Shown here piece by piece: positions 8,166-16,415 of a DNA stretch of 64,000 bases. The notes below the pieces were generated by a model, which saw only the letters and a list, made by a program, of their open reading frames with translations, had not been told where the DNA came from and did no database searches. The stretch's first letter is position 1. The number at the start of each line of letters is the position of its first letter. The stretch spans positions 27,214-91,213 of the forward strand of contig NZ_WQPN01000031.1 in the NCBI RefSeq assembly GCF_018785315.1. The letters are read 5' to 3'. The translations under genes were made by a program, and so were the position numbers. The stretch is from Clostridium sp. MCC353. Its GTDB lineage: Bacteria; Bacillota; Clostridia; Lachnospirales; Lachnospiraceae.

Positions 8166-8462
8166 ATGTTAACAGCATCAAACCTTATGAGCGGTCCTGG
8201 ATTCTGGATTATGTATGCTATCTTAATTTTCGGACTCATGTATTTTATGGCGATCAGGCCACAGAAGAAAGAAAAGAAGAGAATGCAGGAACTTATGGCG
8301 AGTATTGCGGTGGGAGACAGCATTTTAACTACCAGCGGTTTCTACGGTGTGGTAATTGACATGACTGATGATACTGTGATCGTTGAATTCGGCAACAACA
8401 AGAACTGCCGTATTCCTATGCAGAAGCAGGCCATTGTACAGGTTGAAAAACCGGAACTTTAA
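8166..8462 (+). CDS. yajC: Preprotein translocase subunit YajC
   Basis: A 98-aa protein with one N-terminal membrane helix (about 12-30, FWIMYAILIFGLMYFMAI) followed by the typical RPQKKEKK basic motif and a small soluble domain with GDSILTTSGFYGVV and VEFGNNKNCRIP. YajC binds SecDF and helps Sec translocation. The ATG at 8166 is preferred over 8148 because AAGGAGGAAG at 8151-8160 overlaps the upstream codons and is correctly spaced for 8166. It closes the scfB-secDF-tgt-yajC run. Confidence 0.94.
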   Translation: MLTASNLMSGPGFWIMYAILIFGLMYFMAIRPQKKEKKRMQELMASIAVGDSILTTSGFYGVVIDMTDDTVIVEFGNNKNCRIPMQKQAIVQVEKPEL

Positions 8463-8471
8463 TGAATGAGA

Positions 8472-8501
8472 GCATTGCCAGGAATGGCAGTGCTTTTTTT
8501 T
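8472..8501 (+). terminator. Intrinsic terminator after yajC
   Basis: GCATTGCC at 8472-8479 pairs with GGCAGTGC at 8486-8493 (one G-U pair) and is followed by eight T. It lies between the converging yajC and AraC genes. Confidence 0.9.
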
Positions 8502-8515
8502 GCACATATGATCTG

Positions 8516-9379
8516 CTACAGGCGGTGAAGTTTCTGATACTGTTTAGGCGTCAAGCCTGTCCTCTGTTTAAAAATTCTGCTGAAATGGGCCTGGTTGGAA
8601 TAGCCGGACAGGAATGCGGCTTCTTCCACCGTATGATTTTGATGAAGGAATTCTTTGGATTTTTCCAGACGGTAGCGTATGATATATTCACCAGGGGATT
8701 CCCGGCAGGTCTCATGGAATAGATGGTATAATGCCGTTTTGCTCAAAAGAAATCTGCGGCACAGGCTGTCAACGGTCAGCTCCTTCGCATAATTGCTGCT
8801 GATATAGGAGATGATGCGGTAAAAGGTTTTATGGTTTTCAGAGCCGGCCAGCAGAATCCCATGATATTCCCGGTATCTCCGGTTAATAAAAAGCAGGAGC
8901 TGGGCCAGCAGCAGTTTTTTTGACAATTCGCATCCATAAACCGTTCCGGGATCGGCGGTTTGGTAATGAAGCAGCTCTTCCAGATAGGCAGCCGCTTCTT
9001 TTTTTTGTTCGTCCGAGGCCAGGGGCAGGAGGTGAGGGGTATTGACGCCCCGGTAAATAAAGCATTCCTGCAAATCGGCATCAGAAGAGAAGCCGGAGAG
9101 GTATTCCGGTGAGAAAAAAAGCACATAACGGAAGCAGGGCTGGTTTTCGCTGGTCCGGAGACAGTGGAGATCCATGTGGTTCAGCAGCAGAAAACAGCCG
9201 GGAGGAACCACAAGCGTCTGGTTTTCCAGTTCGCAGATCAATTCATCGGTCAGTGAAAAAACGATTTCGAACTGGCTGTGGATATGGAATGGCTTTTTTG
9301 ACGAAATGATATCGGACTTATATTTTATTGAAAAATCATCTTCGAGTATGGCGCTGTATTTTAATAATTCTTTTTTCAT
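8516..9379 (-). CDS. AraC-family transcriptional regulator
   Basis: A 287-aa regulator. The N-terminal half is a cupin-type effector region (FHIHSQFEIVFSLTDELICELEN, then a VVPPGCFLLLNHMDLHCL segment). The C-terminal 100 residues hold the two helix-turn-helix units of AraC proteins (ELTVDSLCRRFLLSKTALYHLF and HTVEEAAFLSGYSNQAHFSRIFK) and end in the TPKQYQK signature. It is divergent from the UroD-like gene, with a shared 144-bp region at 9380-9523 that would hold its operator. It probably controls that gene and perhaps those downstream. The effector is unknown. Confidence 0.9.
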   Translation of the reverse strand: MKKELLKYSAILEDDFSIKYKSDIISSKKPFHIHSQFEIVFSLTDELICELENQTLVVPPGCFLLLNHMDLHCLRTSENQPCFRYVLFFSPEYLSGFSSDADLQECFIYRGVNTPHLLPLASDEQKKEAAAYLEELLHYQTADPGTVYGCELSKKLLLAQLLLFINRRYREYHGILLAGSENHKTFYRIISYISSNYAKELTVDSLCRRFLLSKTALYHLFHETCRESPGEYIIRYRLEKSKEFLHQNHTVEEAAFLSGYSNQAHFSRIFKQRTGLTPKQYQKLHRL

Positions 9380-9523
9380 AGTTTCCTTTAAAACGGAGTG
9401 TTTACCTGGCCGTCAGTGTATTTGGATAAAAAACGCAAAAAAATTGATAGGAAATGCAAAGCAATTCATTTGCCCTTAGTATAACATGAGAGTATTGAAA
9501 ATGAAAGGTAGTGAAAGATTCCT

Positions 9524-10654
9524 ATGAATTACAGTGAAAAAGTGTACGAGTTATTGGAATTATTGGAAAATGGCCTGGTTGGGGAAATAGAAGAGGAGAA
9601 GGCGGAAAGGATTAAAAAGGCGCTGGATTATGAGCCGGTTGAAAAAATACCCCTGCGTGTGATCTACCCCAGCCGGCCGGGTTATGAACCGGCCGCGATG
9701 GAATGCATTCATCAGGATATGGACGCCATGATGTATAATGAACTGATCAAATGCCTTCCGGTCATCGAACTGCGGGACGACACGGTCCCTATGATCCGGG
9801 CCAATTACGGAACCGGAACGCTGCCTTCTCTGTTTGGAGCAAAATACAGGATCATGGGGAACAATATGCCCTGGGTGTCGCATCTGACCCAGGATGAAAT
9901 AGACGGTTTTATCCGCAGCGGAATGCCGGATTTAAACGGGGGCCTGAGCAGGAGGGTGACCGCGACCCACGAACATTATCACAAACGCCTGGCGGAATTT
10001 CCAAAGTGCCAAAAATACATAAGGGTTTACCATGCGGATCTGCAGGGGCCCTTTGACGTCGCCCATCTTCTGTGGGGAAGTGATATCTATATGGAAATGT
10101 ACGATGATCCGGACCGGGTAAAGGCATTTTTAAATGTGGTTACGGATACCTATATCGCCTATATGAAGCAGATTCTGAGTGAGACAAATGCCGAGACAGA
10201 CGACGGGTTCCATTATCACTGGTCCAGCATCTATAAAGGCAGAATCACCCTCAGGGAGGACAGCAGCGTGAACCTGTCCCGTGAATTTTATGAGGAGTTT
10301 ATAAAACCATGCAATGAAAGAATTGCGGATGCATTTGCTCCTATTACCATGCATTTTTGCGGAAGGGCGGATCAGTGGATACACAGTCTCATCGCAACCC
10401 GCAATATACAGGGGCTTAATTTTGGGTATATGCCGGGGAAATTTGATAATGAGTTTTTACGGTTTATCCATAAAGAATGCCGGGAAAAGGGAGTTGCCAT
10501 TCAGGATTATAAATGCAATGAAGAGGAGTACCGGAAACTGGACAGGAGTATTTTTCAATCAGGCATTACATACGGTGTCAATGTGAAAAGTTATGAAGCA
10601 GCGTGCGGGATTGAAAAATCATACCACAGCGCCGGGATATGTGGTACAATTTAG
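9524..10654 (+). CDS. Uroporphyrinogen decarboxylase-like (UROD/MtaA superfamily) protein
   Basis: A 376-aa protein of the UROD superfamily. Family members other than HemE include corrinoid:CoM methyltransferases such as MtaA and CmuA. The segment TMHFCGRADQW offers the HxC pair that binds zinc in the methyltransferase branch, which argues against a true HemE, as does the absence of other haem genes. LQGPFDVAHLLWGSDIYMEMYDDPDRVKAFL is the usual central UROD signature. No corrinoid-binding protein is encoded nearby. It is divergent from an AraC regulator and 47 nt upstream of a HAD gene. The substrate cannot be predicted. RBS is GAAAGGTAGTG, moderate. Confidence 0.75.
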   Translation: MNYSEKVYELLELLENGLVGEIEEEKAERIKKALDYEPVEKIPLRVIYPSRPGYEPAAMECIHQDMDAMMYNELIKCLPVIELRDDTVPMIRANYGTGTLPSLFGAKYRIMGNNMPWVSHLTQDEIDGFIRSGMPDLNGGLSRRVTATHEHYHKRLAEFPKCQKYIRVYHADLQGPFDVAHLLWGSDIYMEMYDDPDRVKAFLNVVTDTYIAYMKQILSETNAETDDGFHYHWSSIYKGRITLREDSSVNLSREFYEEFIKPCNERIADAFAPITMHFCGRADQWIHSLIATRNIQGLNFGYMPGKFDNEFLRFIHKECREKGVAIQDYKCNEEEYRKLDRSIFQSGITYGVNVKSYEAACGIEKSYHSAGICGTI

Positions 10655-10701
10655 GCTGAATGAATTTTAATAGAATGATTTTGCCTGATGGAGGTACCTG
10701 A

Positions 10702-11307
10702 ATGATAAAAAATATTGTGTTTGATATGGGAAAAGTGCTGGTAGGATATGATTCGATGCGGGTGTGCAGACAGTTCATTGAGGAGGAAGAGGACCGTGAA
10801 ACCGTATGTACGGCCGTATTCGTGTCGCCGGAATGGATTTTTCTGGATATGGGGGTGATATCTGAAAACGAGGCTTTGGATAGGATTTATAAGAGGCTGC
10901 CTAAAAGGCTTCATGAAAAGGCAAAGCTCTGCATGGATCACTGGCCGGATTACTGCATGTGGCCGGTGGAAGGCATGGAAGAACTGGTGAAAAGCCTGAA
11001 GGAGAGAGGATTTGGGATTTATCTCTGTTCAAACGCGTCCATGAGGCTTCCGCAGATATATAAAAAGGTGATTCCCGGAATCGGGTATTTTGACGGCGTC
11101 ATTTTTTCGGCGGCGGAAAAGTGCATCAAGCCACAGCGGCAGATTTATGAGGCATTGTTTTCCAGGTTTGGCCTCAATCCCGCTGAATGCTTTTTTGTGG
11201 ACGATTTGCAGCTCAATATCGATGGGGCCAGAGAATGCGGAATGGATGGATATTGTTTTGAGGACGGAGATGTTGAAAAACTGAGAGGTGTGTTATATGG
11301 ACTGTAA
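10702..11307 (+). CDS. HAD-superfamily phosphatase, YihX-like
   Basis: A 201-aa HAD subfamily IA hydrolase. Motif I is VFDMGKVLVGYD, with Gly in place of the second Asp of DxD, as in YihX and related sugar-phosphate phosphatases (FDLGNV). Motif II is LCSNAS, motif III the Lys in SAAEKCIKPQRQIYEAL, and motif IV FFVDDLQLNIDGA. The helical cap lies at about residues 15-90. The gene overlaps the next by 11 nt, so the two are probably co-translated. The physiological substrate is unknown. Confidence 0.85.
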   Translation: MIKNIVFDMGKVLVGYDSMRVCRQFIEEEEDRETVCTAVFVSPEWIFLDMGVISENEALDRIYKRLPKRLHEKAKLCMDHWPDYCMWPVEGMEELVKSLKERGFGIYLCSNASMRLPQIYKKVIPGIGYFDGVIFSAAEKCIKPQRQIYEALFSRFGLNPAECFFVDDLQLNIDGARECGMDGYCFEDGDVEKLRGVLYGL

Positions 11308-13537
11308 GGATGGGACCAGGATCATTCCCACCACCGGGCGGAATAACTGCGGGGGACGGTGCGTCATCCTGGCCCATGTCAGGGATGGAAAAATCGTAAA
11401 ACTGACTACGGATACGAAAGAGGCCGCAGGCTGCGGCGTGCCGCTCACCGCCTGTGCCCGGGGGCTGAATTATCATAAGACATTTTTGGGTGAAGACCGG
11501 CTCCGCTATCCCATGAAGCGGATTGGAGAAAGAGGGGAAGGGCGGTTTGAACGGATAACCTGGGACGAGGCGGTGGACATCATTTCCAAAGAATGGGTCC
11601 GCATACGGGATACCTATGGGCCCGGCTCCAGGTATGTGAATTACGCCACCGGGGTCAGCGCCCTGATGCGTGGAAATAAGCTGGCGAAAAGGCTTTTGAG
11701 CCTGGACGGCGGCTTTTTGGACTATTATAACTCTTACAGCACGGCGTGCATCAGGCAGGCTACGAACTTAATGTACGGGACCGGGGAGACGGGAAACAGC
11801 CTGGAGGATCTGCTGAACACGAATCTGATTATCCTGTGGGGGCATAATCCGGCTGAGACGAAGTTTGACAGCGGAACCATGCATTATCTGAAGAAAGCTG
11901 TAAAAAAGGGGATTCCGGTTGTGGGAGTGGACCCCAGGAAAAATGATACCATACGCCAATTGGGGGCCAAATGGATTCCGATCCGGCCTGCCACAGACAG
12001 CGCCATGATGGACGCCATGGCCTATGTGATTATGGAAGATGGCCTTCAGGATCAGGAGTTTCTGGACCGGTGCTGTCTGGGATTTGACCGCCTGCACATG
12101 CCGGAGGGAACCGATCCGTCGGAATGTTATCTTTCTTATCTGTACGGAGAAAAGGACGGCGTCAGGAAAACCCCGGAATGGGCGGAAGGGATAACGGGCG
12201 TTCCTGCGGATGTTATCCGCTCTCTGGCGGTCAGATATGCTTTGGCGAAACCGGCCGCGCTGCTCCAGGGGTATGGGGCCCAGCGCCATGCTTACGGGGA
12301 ACAGAGCGCAAGAGGCGGGATTTTATTGGCGTGTATGACGGGAAATGTGGGGATTTCCGGTGGATGGGCCAGCGGAACCGCAGACTGTACCCGCCATAAA
12401 AACCCTGATTTCCCATCCCCGCCCAATCCCTATCAAAAGAAGATTCCGGTGTTTCTATGGACCGAGGCGGTGGAACGGGGCCGGGAGATGACAAAACTGG
12501 ACGGTGTGACCGGAGGGGATAAGCTGGATTCGGATATTAAGATGATCATCAACCTGGCCGGAAACTGTCTGGTGAACCAGCACAGCGACATCAACAGGAC
12601 CATAAAACTTTTAAAGGACAGGGAAAAATGTGAATTCATCCTATGCAGCGACCTCTTTATGACCTCCAGCGCCAAATTTGCGGATATCCTTCTGCCCGGC
12701 ACCTCCATGTTTGAGGGGGAAAATATAACCATGCCCTGGCTGTACGGAGATTTCCTGGGGTTCAATAACCAGGTGATCCAGCCGCTGTATGAGAGCCGGT
12801 TTGAATACGACTGGCTGGCTGAGGTGGCAGGGAAAATAGGTCTGGGAGAGGCGTTCACAGAAGGGCGGACAGCCGGAGAATGGCTGGAGTATTTATATAA
12901 TGACCTGCGTAAAACAGAAACGGAACTGCCGGATTACAAAACATTTAAAGAGGCGGGAATCTGCCGTTATAAAGACAATCCCAGGATCATCGCGTTTGAA
13001 GAGGAATGCAGGGATCCGGTAACATGCCCATTTCCTACGGAGAGCGGCAGAATCGAGATATTTTCTCCCAAAATATACAGGACAGAATACAAAGAGTTTG
13101 TCCCGGCAATACCCGGATATGTGGAGCCGCCGGAAGGACCGGCGGACCCTCTGGCTGAGAAGTATCCCATCCAATTGATCGGGTGGCACACGAAGAGGCG
13201 GTGCCACAGCATCCATGATAACAACAAAGACCTGCACAGGCTGGATCCCCAGACCCTGAGAATGCATCCGGCGGACGCGCTAAAACGGCAGATCGATGAC
13301 GGGGACATGGTGCTGGTATGGAATGACCGGGGGAAAATACGGATTCCGGTAAAACTGACGGAAGATATCATGGAAGGGACTGCCGCCCTCTCTCAGGGAG
13401 CCTGGTACCAGCCGGATCAGGACGGTACCGATTTAGGCGGTTCCATCAATGTTCTGACATCCCAAAGGCCCACGGCTTATGCGAAAGGGAATCCGCAGCA
13501 CACCAATCTGGTGGAGATCCGCAAGTTGACGTATTAA
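11297..13537 (+). CDS. Molybdopterin-dependent oxidoreductase, DMSO reductase family
   Basis: A 746-aa catalytic subunit like DmsA. It shows an iron-sulfur N-terminus with CGGRC and a later TACARG, then RYPMKRIGERGEGRFERITWDEA. The probable Mo-binding serine lies in YSTACI. LIILWGHNPAET and GVDPRKNDT form pterin-binding segments, and the C-terminal domain has QLIGWHTKRRCHS and the closing TSQRPTAYAKGNPQHTN. DmsA has CxxxCxxxC; here the first Cys position is Gly (TTGRNNCGGRC), so the cluster may be 3-Cys, altered or absent. There is no twin-arginine signal and no DmsB/DmsC partner, so it is probably cytoplasmic. ATG 11297 has GAGAGG 8 nt upstream; the GTG at 11288 is less likely. The substrate is unknown. 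Confidence 0.88.
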   Translation: MDCKDGTRIIPTTGRNNCGGRCVILAHVRDGKIVKLTTDTKEAAGCGVPLTACARGLNYHKTFLGEDRLRYPMKRIGERGEGRFERITWDEAVDIISKEWVRIRDTYGPGSRYVNYATGVSALMRGNKLAKRLLSLDGGFLDYYNSYSTACIRQATNLMYGTGETGNSLEDLLNTNLIILWGHNPAETKFDSGTMHYLKKAVKKGIPVVGVDPRKNDTIRQLGAKWIPIRPATDSAMMDAMAYVIMEDGLQDQEFLDRCCLGFDRLHMPEGTDPSECYLSYLYGEKDGVRKTPEWAEGITGVPADVIRSLAVRYALAKPAALLQGYGAQRHAYGEQSARGGILLACMTGNVGISGGWASGTADCTRHKNPDFPSPPNPYQKKIPVFLWTEAVERGREMTKLDGVTGGDKLDSDIKMIINLAGNCLVNQHSDINRTIKLLKDREKCEFILCSDLFMTSSAKFADILLPGTSMFEGENITMPWLYGDFLGFNNQVIQPLYESRFEYDWLAEVAGKIGLGEAFTEGRTAGEWLEYLYNDLRKTETELPDYKTFKEAGICRYKDNPRIIAFEEECRDPVTCPFPTESGRIEIFSPKIYRTEYKEFVPAIPGYVEPPEGPADPLAEKYPIQLIGWHTKRRCHSIHDNNKDLHRLDPQTLRMHPADALKRQIDDGDMVLVWNDRGKIRIPVKLTEDIMEGTAALSQGAWYQPDQDGTDLGGSINVLTSQRPTAYAKGNPQHTNLVEIRKLTY

Positions 13538-13553
13538 AATTAGGTGCTATAAT
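13526..13553 (+). promoter_or_regulatory. Promoter for the MATE gene
   Basis: TTGACG at 13526-13531 and TATAAT at 13548-13553 are 16 nt apart, with a TG extension (TGcTATAAT). The -35 box lies inside the last codons of the oxidoreductase gene. Confidence 0.7.
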
Positions 13554-13597
13554 GTATTTATGTATGTACAATGATTAGGGGATAAAGGGACAGAGAC

Positions 13598-14965
13598 GTG
13601 GAAAATATAGTGAGAAAAGCATTAAATGAGAACTCGGAATACATAAAAACGGCCGCTAACATGGCCTGGCCTGCGGTGCTGGAATCATTTTTCGTGGCAT
13701 TTGCAGGCATGGTGGATTCCCTGATGGTCAGCTCCATCGGGGCTTATGCGGTGGCTGCGGTAGGGCTGACTACCCAGCCTAAATTTATCGGCCTGGCATT
13801 TTTTATTGCCAACAATGTGGCGGTTTCAGCCATTGTGGCCCGGAGAAAGGGGCAGCAGGACAGGAAGAGCGCCAACCAGACCATGATGATTTCTCTCATG
13901 TATGTAGTCATTTTGGGAACGTTCATCAGCGCGGCCTGCGTGTATTTTGCGGACCCTATCATCAATTTGTGCGGGGCGGGACCGGATACTCATGAGAGCG
14001 CGGTGATCTACTTCCAGATTATCATGGGCGGCATGATGTTTAATATCATATCCTTAGCGATCAATGCGGCACAGCGGGGGTCAGGCAAGACGAAGATTGC
14101 CATGAAGACCAATGTGACGGCCAATGTGGTCAATATGATCGGCAATTACCTGCTGATCGGCGGCAATTTCGGATTTCCGGCGCTGGGAATCCGGGGCGCG
14201 GCCCTGGCCACTGTTTTCGGAACTTTCGTGGCCTGCTGTATGAGCATCGCTTCCATTTTGTCTAAAGACAGTTTTGTCAGCATTCCTTATATTATAAAAG
14301 AGAAAGTGAAGCCTACCATTGCGCCGCTGCGTAGCATGGTCAGAATCGGCTCCAATATTTTCATCGAACAGATTCTCATGAGGGTGGGCTTTATGTCGGT
14401 GGCCGTCATGACGGCAAAACTGGGAACCGACGCATTTGCAGCCCATCAGGTGGGCATGAACGTGATGAGCCTGTCCTTCTCCTTTGGGGATGGTATGCAG
14501 GTTGCGGCGGTGGCGCTGATCGGACAGAGCCTGGGGGAACAGAATCCGGAGATGGCTAAGTTATATGGAAAGATCTGCCAGAGGATGGGCAATGTGATTT
14601 CAGTGGTTTTATCCGTCTTTTACCTGCTCTGCGGGCATTTTCTGTTCAGCCTCTATTTTGAAGAGGAGCATATCATAGCCATGGGGGTTATGATCATGAA
14701 AGTTGTTATGGTCATCGTGCTGCTTCAGATCGCCCAGGTGATCTATATGGGATGCCTGAGGGGAGCCGGGGATGTGTTTTTTACCACCGTGGCCTCCACG
14801 ATCAGCGTCACTTTGGTGCGGCCGCTGTTCTCCTACCTGTTCTGCTATGCCATGGGGATGGGGCTCATCGGAATCTGGCTGGGGATCGTATCGGACCAGT
14901 TCTGCCGTTTCCTGCTCACCACATGGAGATTTAAGTCGGGTGTGTGGACAAAGGTGAGAATTTGA
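13598..14965 (+). CDS. MATE-family multidrug/metabolite efflux transporter
   Basis: A 455-aa integral membrane protein with about 12 membrane segments in two homologous halves. The family features are seen at AWPAVLESFFVAFAGMVDSLMVSSIG near the N-terminus, AINAAQRGSGKTKIAM in the first half and GCLRGAGDVFFTTVAS in the second, the internal repeat typical of MATE exporters. These use Na+ or H+ gradients to export cationic compounds. The start is GTG at 13598 with only a modest GGGAC ribosome site. Its own promoter is just upstream, so it need not be tied to the oxidoreductase. The substrate is unknown. Confidence 0.92.
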   Translation: MENIVRKALNENSEYIKTAANMAWPAVLESFFVAFAGMVDSLMVSSIGAYAVAAVGLTTQPKFIGLAFFIANNVAVSAIVARRKGQQDRKSANQTMMISLMYVVILGTFISAACVYFADPIINLCGAGPDTHESAVIYFQIIMGGMMFNIISLAINAAQRGSGKTKIAMKTNVTANVVNMIGNYLLIGGNFGFPALGIRGAALATVFGTFVACCMSIASILSKDSFVSIPYIIKEKVKPTIAPLRSMVRIGSNIFIEQILMRVGFMSVAVMTAKLGTDAFAAHQVGMNVMSLSFSFGDGMQVAAVALIGQSLGEQNPEMAKLYGKICQRMGNVISVVLSVFYLLCGHFLFSLYFEEEHIIAMGVMIMKVVMVIVLLQIAQVIYMGCLRGAGDVFFTTVASTISVTLVRPLFSYLFCYAMGMGLIGIWLGIVSDQFCRFLLTTWRFKSGVWTKVRI

Positions 14966-14984
14966 CGGGGCAGGGGAATCCGGC

Positions 14985-15052
14985 TTGGAATCATAAAACC
15001 CCGATATATATTTACCGCTTATCATAACGACAGGTTATGATGCTGATTCCAA
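14985..15052. terminator. Bipartite hairpin after the MATE gene
   Basis: TTGGAATCA at 14985-14993 pairs with TGATTCCAA at 15044-15052, enclosing a second hairpin ATCATAAC / GTTATGAT at 15021-15041. There is no strong T tract, so it may be a processing or stability structure rather than a classical terminator. Confidence 0.5.
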
Positions 15053-15091
15053 TCTTGTATATCATAATCGGCAAAAATCATATGGTAACAG

Positions 15092-15120
15092 TTGAAATCT
15101 CCTGGTAAATGCGATATTAT
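15092..15120 (+). promoter_or_regulatory. Promoter for leuB
   Basis: TTGAAA at 15092-15097 and TATTAT at 15115-15120 are separated by 17 nt. A short hairpin (TGCGGcataACCGCG) follows in the leader. No T-box signature (AGGGTGG) is seen. Confidence 0.7.
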
Positions 15121-15176
15121 GTAAAGAAACAATTGCGGCATAACCGCGAGAAATGAAGAATAAGGGAGACATTTGT

Positions 15177-16262
15177 ATGGATTATAATGTTGTTACCATT
15201 CCAGGCGATGGGATCGGACCGGAAATTGTCCGGGAAGCCTGTAAGGTTTTAGACAAAGTGGGCCAGGTGTACGGCCATACATTTCATTATACCAAAGTGC
15301 TGATGGGAGGATGTTCCATTGACGCTTATGGAGTGCCTCTTACGGATGAGGCGTTGGAAACAGCGAAAAAGAGTGACGCGGTTTTGCTCGGCGCCGTGGG
15401 CGGCAATGTGGGCAATTCCAAGTGGTACGACGTGGCGCCAAACCTGAGACCTGAAGCAGGATTGTTAGCCATCCGCAAAGGTCTTAATTTATTTGCCAAT
15501 ATCCGTCCGGCCTATCTCTATAAAGAACTGGCCGAGGCGTGCCCGCTGAAGAAAGAGATCATCGGCGACGGTTTTGATATGGTGATCATGAGGGAGCTGA
15601 CAGGGGGCATTTACTTCGGGGAACGTCATACGGAGGAAGTGGACGGTGTTTTGAAGGCCACAGATACCCTTACATATGATGAGAATGAGATCAGAAGAAT
15701 TGCCGTTAAGGCTTTTGACATTGCCATGAAGCGCAGAAAACAGGTGATAAGCGTGGATAAGGCCAATGTGCTGGATTCTTCCAGGCTTTGGAGAAACGTG
15801 GTGGAAGAGGTGGCGAAGGATTATCCGGAAGTCACATTGAGCCATATGCTGGTGGACAACTGCGCCATGCAGCTTGTGATGAATCCGGGACAGTTTGACG
15901 TGGTGCTGACGGAAAATATGTTCGGGGACATTTTGTCGGATGAGGCCAGCATGATTACCGGCTCCATCGGTATGCTGTCGTCAGCCAGTTTAAATGAAAG
16001 CAAATTCGGTATGTACGAGCCGAGCCATGGTTCTGCTCCTGACATAGCGGGTAAAGATATAGCCAATCCCATTGCAACCATCCTTTCAGCGGCCATGATG
16101 CTCCGTTATTCCTTCGACCTTGACAAGGAGGCGGATGCCATCGAAGCGGCGGTGCAGAAGGTGCTGACAGAGGGTTACCGCACGGTGGATATCATGTCGG
16201 AAGGATGTGTTCAGACCGGCACCGTGAAGATGGGCGATCTGATTGCAGAGCGGATCGGATAG
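15177..16262 (+). CDS. leuB: 3-isopropylmalate dehydrogenase
   Basis: A 361-aa enzyme that oxidises and decarboxylates 3-isopropylmalate to 2-oxoisocaproate with NAD+ in leucine synthesis. It has the [11 protein letters not shown] start, [13 protein letters not shown], the YFGERH region, the catalytic Lys/Asp segment [14 protein letters not shown] and [18 protein letters not shown], and the NAD-loop [18 protein letters not shown]. The ATG at 15177 has AAGGGAG 9 nt before it, which is better than the ATG at 15153. No leuA or leuCD is nearby. It leads an ilv-type run (leuB-ilvD-ilvB) for branched-chain amino acids. Confidence 0.95.
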   Translation: MDYNVVTIPGDGIGPEIVREACKVLDKVGQVYGHTFHYTKVLMGGCSIDAYGVPLTDEALETAKKSDAVLLGAVGGNVGNSKWYDVAPNLRPEAGLLAIRKGLNLFANIRPAYLYKELAEACPLKKEIIGDGFDMVIMRELTGGIYFGERHTEEVDGVLKATDTLTYDENEIRRIAVKAFDIAMKRRKQVISVDKANVLDSSRLWRNVVEEVAKDYPEVTLSHMLVDNCAMQLVMNPGQFDVVLTENMFGDILSDEASMITGSIGMLSSASLNESKFGMYEPSHGSAPDIAGKDIANPIATILSAAMMLRYSFDLDKEADAIEAAVQKVLTEGYRTVDIMSEGCVQTGTVKMGDLIAERIG

Positions 16263-16320
16263 AGAAAATAGGAATGGAGGAAGCGTGGAAAATAAACCCG
16301 ATGGATGATTTTCCACACCC

Positions 16321-16412
16321 AAATTTGTGCCGGAGCCACAAATTTGAATCGCAGCTGAGAATCTGAAATTCTCAGCGCGTGCCTCCGCAAAAACGCTCCG
16401 GCATGGAGGAAT
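16321..16412 (+). repeat. Intergenic repeat family 3, copy 1 (carries the ilvD ribosome site)
   Basis: AAATTTGTG / CACAAATTT (16321-16345) and GCTGAGAAT / ATTCTCAGC (16354-16376) form two strong hairpins, followed by ACGCTCCGGCATGGAGGAAT that ends in the Shine-Dalgarno of ilvD. A second copy with the same layout is at 62010-62113 before another gene. CCTCC at 16382-16386 could pair with GGAGG at 16405-16409 and mask the ribosome site; that is an inference. Confidence 0.75.
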
Positions 16413-16415
16413 ATG

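Noticed and set aside
14966..15176. T-box or leucine attenuator before leuB
   Set aside because: No AGGGTGG antiterminator motif, no leucine-rich leader peptide and no strong terminator directly before the gene. The hairpins present are explained as a transcript end and a small leader stem.
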